Assembly (NCBI GenBank): GCA_025963615.1
Contig: JAOQAL010000321.1
Span: 1 to 6,147, forward strand
DNA: 6,147 nt
Source of the DNA: Chitinophagaceae bacterium
Lineage (GTDB): Bacteria > Bacteroidota > Bacteroidia > Chitinophagales > Chitinophagaceae
Reading direction: 5' to 3'
The notes beneath the pieces were generated by a model. That model had not been told where the DNA came from, searched no databases, and saw only the letters and a program-made list of their open reading frames with translations. Below are positions 5,239-6,147 of the stretch, piece by piece (the first letter of the stretch is position 1; each line of letters starts with the position of its first letter). The position numbers were made by a program, and so were the translations under genes.

Positions 5239-6132
5239 ATGACAGTTTTTGCAAGAAAAATCCTGGTTAGCATCTTCTCCTGCTTTCTTTTTATACTTAC
5301 AATAGCCCAACCGACCGGCAAAGTAGTAGAAAAACAAACGATTAAAAGCTCCGTTCTTGGTAAAAATGTAAACTACACAGTTTACCTGCCTGCCGATTAT
5401 GATGTATCTCAACGGACATACCCCGTTGTTTATTTATTACATGGTTTTACTGATGATAATACCGGATGGGTTCAGTTTGGTGAAGTGAACCGCTATGCCG
5501 ATAAAGCGATTGCCGATGGCACTATTCCCCCAATGATTATTATAATGCCAAATGGGGATTCCAGCTTTTATATCAATTCGTACGACGGCAAAGAGAATTA
5601 TGAAGACTTTTTTGTGAATGAGTTTATGCCTGCTGTTGAAAAAGCATACCGGATCAAGGCAGAAAAAAAATACCGGGGTATTGCCGGCTTATCCATGGGT
5701 GGCTATGGCACTTTGATCTATTCATTAAAGCATCCTGACCTGTTTGCGGCTGCCGCACCCTTCAGTGCCGCTGTATGGGATGATGATGCGGTTACCGCAA
5801 TGCCCGAGCAGAACTATAATGCGGTAATCGGAAAATTGTTTGGCCGTGACCTGAAGGGTAAAGCCCGTCTTACCAAAACATGGTATGACAATTCTATTTT
5901 AAAAATCGTAGCTGATAAGAAAACCGATGAATTAAAAAAAGTGCGCTACTGGATTGATTGCGGTGATGATGATTTTCTGACGAAGGGCAATTGTCTTTTG
6001 CACATTGCGTTAACGGAGAAAAATGTACCCCATGAATACCGTGTCCGCGATGGAGCACATAACTGGACTTACTGGCGTACAGGAATAACTGATGCACTAC
6101 AATTTATTGGAGATAGTTTTCGACAGAAATAA
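5239..6132 (+). CDS. secreted alpha/beta-hydrolase esterase (esterase D / CE1-like)
   Basis: Serine esterase of 297 residues in the putative-esterase family (PF00756 type: esterase D, feruloyl and acetyl-xylan esterases, mycolyltransferases). Residues 1-23 form a signal peptide (basic ARK, then a hydrophobic stretch ending LFILTIA), with likely cleavage before Gln24, so the enzyme acts in the periplasm or outside the cell. The oxyanion region YPVVYLLHGF (61-70) is followed by the nucleophile elbow GLSMGGYG (150-157) with Ser152. The predicted acid is Asp245 in DCGDDDFL (240-247), with Asp244 as the alternative, and the predicted base is His274 in DGAHNWTYWR (271-280). The triad is complete and in family order, and the length fits a single catalytic domain without a carbohydrate-binding module. 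ATG 5239 is the first start and gives a clean signal peptide. No neighbouring polysaccharide-utilisation gene (SusC/D, glycosidase) is visible, so the substrate, whether xylan-linked acetyl or feruloyl groups or another ester, cannot be assigned. Confidence 0.9.
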   Translation: MTVFARKILVSIFSCFLFILTIAQPTGKVVEKQTIKSSVLGKNVNYTVYLPADYDVSQRTYPVVYLLHGFTDDNTGWVQFGEVNRYADKAIADGTIPPMIIIMPNGDSSFYINSYDGKENYEDFFVNEFMPAVEKAYRIKAEKKYRGIAGLSMGGYGTLIYSLKHPDLFAAAAPFSAAVWDDDAVTAMPEQNYNAVIGKLFGRDLKGKARLTKTWYDNSILKIVADKKTDELKKVRYWIDCGDDDFLTKGNCLLHIALTEKNVPHEYRVRDGAHNWTYWRTGITDALQFIGDSFRQK

Positions 6133-6147
6133 GATAGTAAACCTATA

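Noticed and set aside
1..6147. CRISPR array, tRNA, rRNA, insertion sequence or known riboswitch
   Set aside because: No regularly spaced repeats, no tRNA T-arm or cloverleaf pattern, no transposase motif, no terminal inverted repeats and no recognisable riboswitch core were seen.

Overview
The window looks like chromosomal DNA from a Bacteroidota bacterium, probably near Chitinophagaceae. This is an inference from three things. The sequence is moderately AT-rich. Several start regions carry the phylum-typical -7 promoter motif TAnnTTTG instead of an E. coli-like -10 box. The proteins (Ddl, an insertion-bearing ferredoxin, a short LuxC-type reductase, an HtrA protease, a secreted esterase with an A-Q signal cleavage site) have the look of that phylum. 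No mobile element, CRISPR array, tRNA or rRNA was recognised.

Layout, left to right. Positions 1-676 (minus) hold the N-terminal two thirds of a D-alanine--D-alanine ligase that runs off the left edge. Positions 677-1215 have no confident gene, but include a perfect -7 motif, a 38-codon ORF and a strong hairpin followed by a T-run; together these could be a short transcription unit. Positions 1216-1563 (minus) encode a 2[4Fe-4S] ferredoxin, divergent from an acyl-CoA reductase (1620-2618, plus). Their two -7 boxes lie only 3 bp apart and point in opposite directions. Positions 2804-4303 (plus) encode an envelope-anchored HtrA/DegQ-type serine protease with two PDZ domains. It ends in a near-perfect bidirectional terminator (about 4325-4362), which also closes a convergent small gene of unknown function (4376-4570, minus). 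Positions 4571-5238 are about 670 bp without a supported gene; they contain a GC-rich hairpin cluster and two copies of a 16-bp repeat that includes a DnaA-box-like 9-mer. Positions 5239-6132 (plus) encode a secreted alpha/beta-hydrolase esterase of the esterase D / CE1 type.

The genes are mostly independent single-gene units: peptidoglycan precursor synthesis (Ddl), electron transfer (ferredoxin), fatty acyl or acyl-CoA reduction (LuxC-like), envelope protein quality control (HtrA) and ester hydrolysis outside the cytoplasm (esterase). The closest functional coupling suggested by arrangement is the ferredoxin/acyl-CoA reductase pair. I found no convincing new multi-gene system. The most interesting signals are regulatory or non-coding: the interlocked divergent promoters, the possible orphan transcript at 793-1084, and the structured, repeat-containing gap before the esterase.
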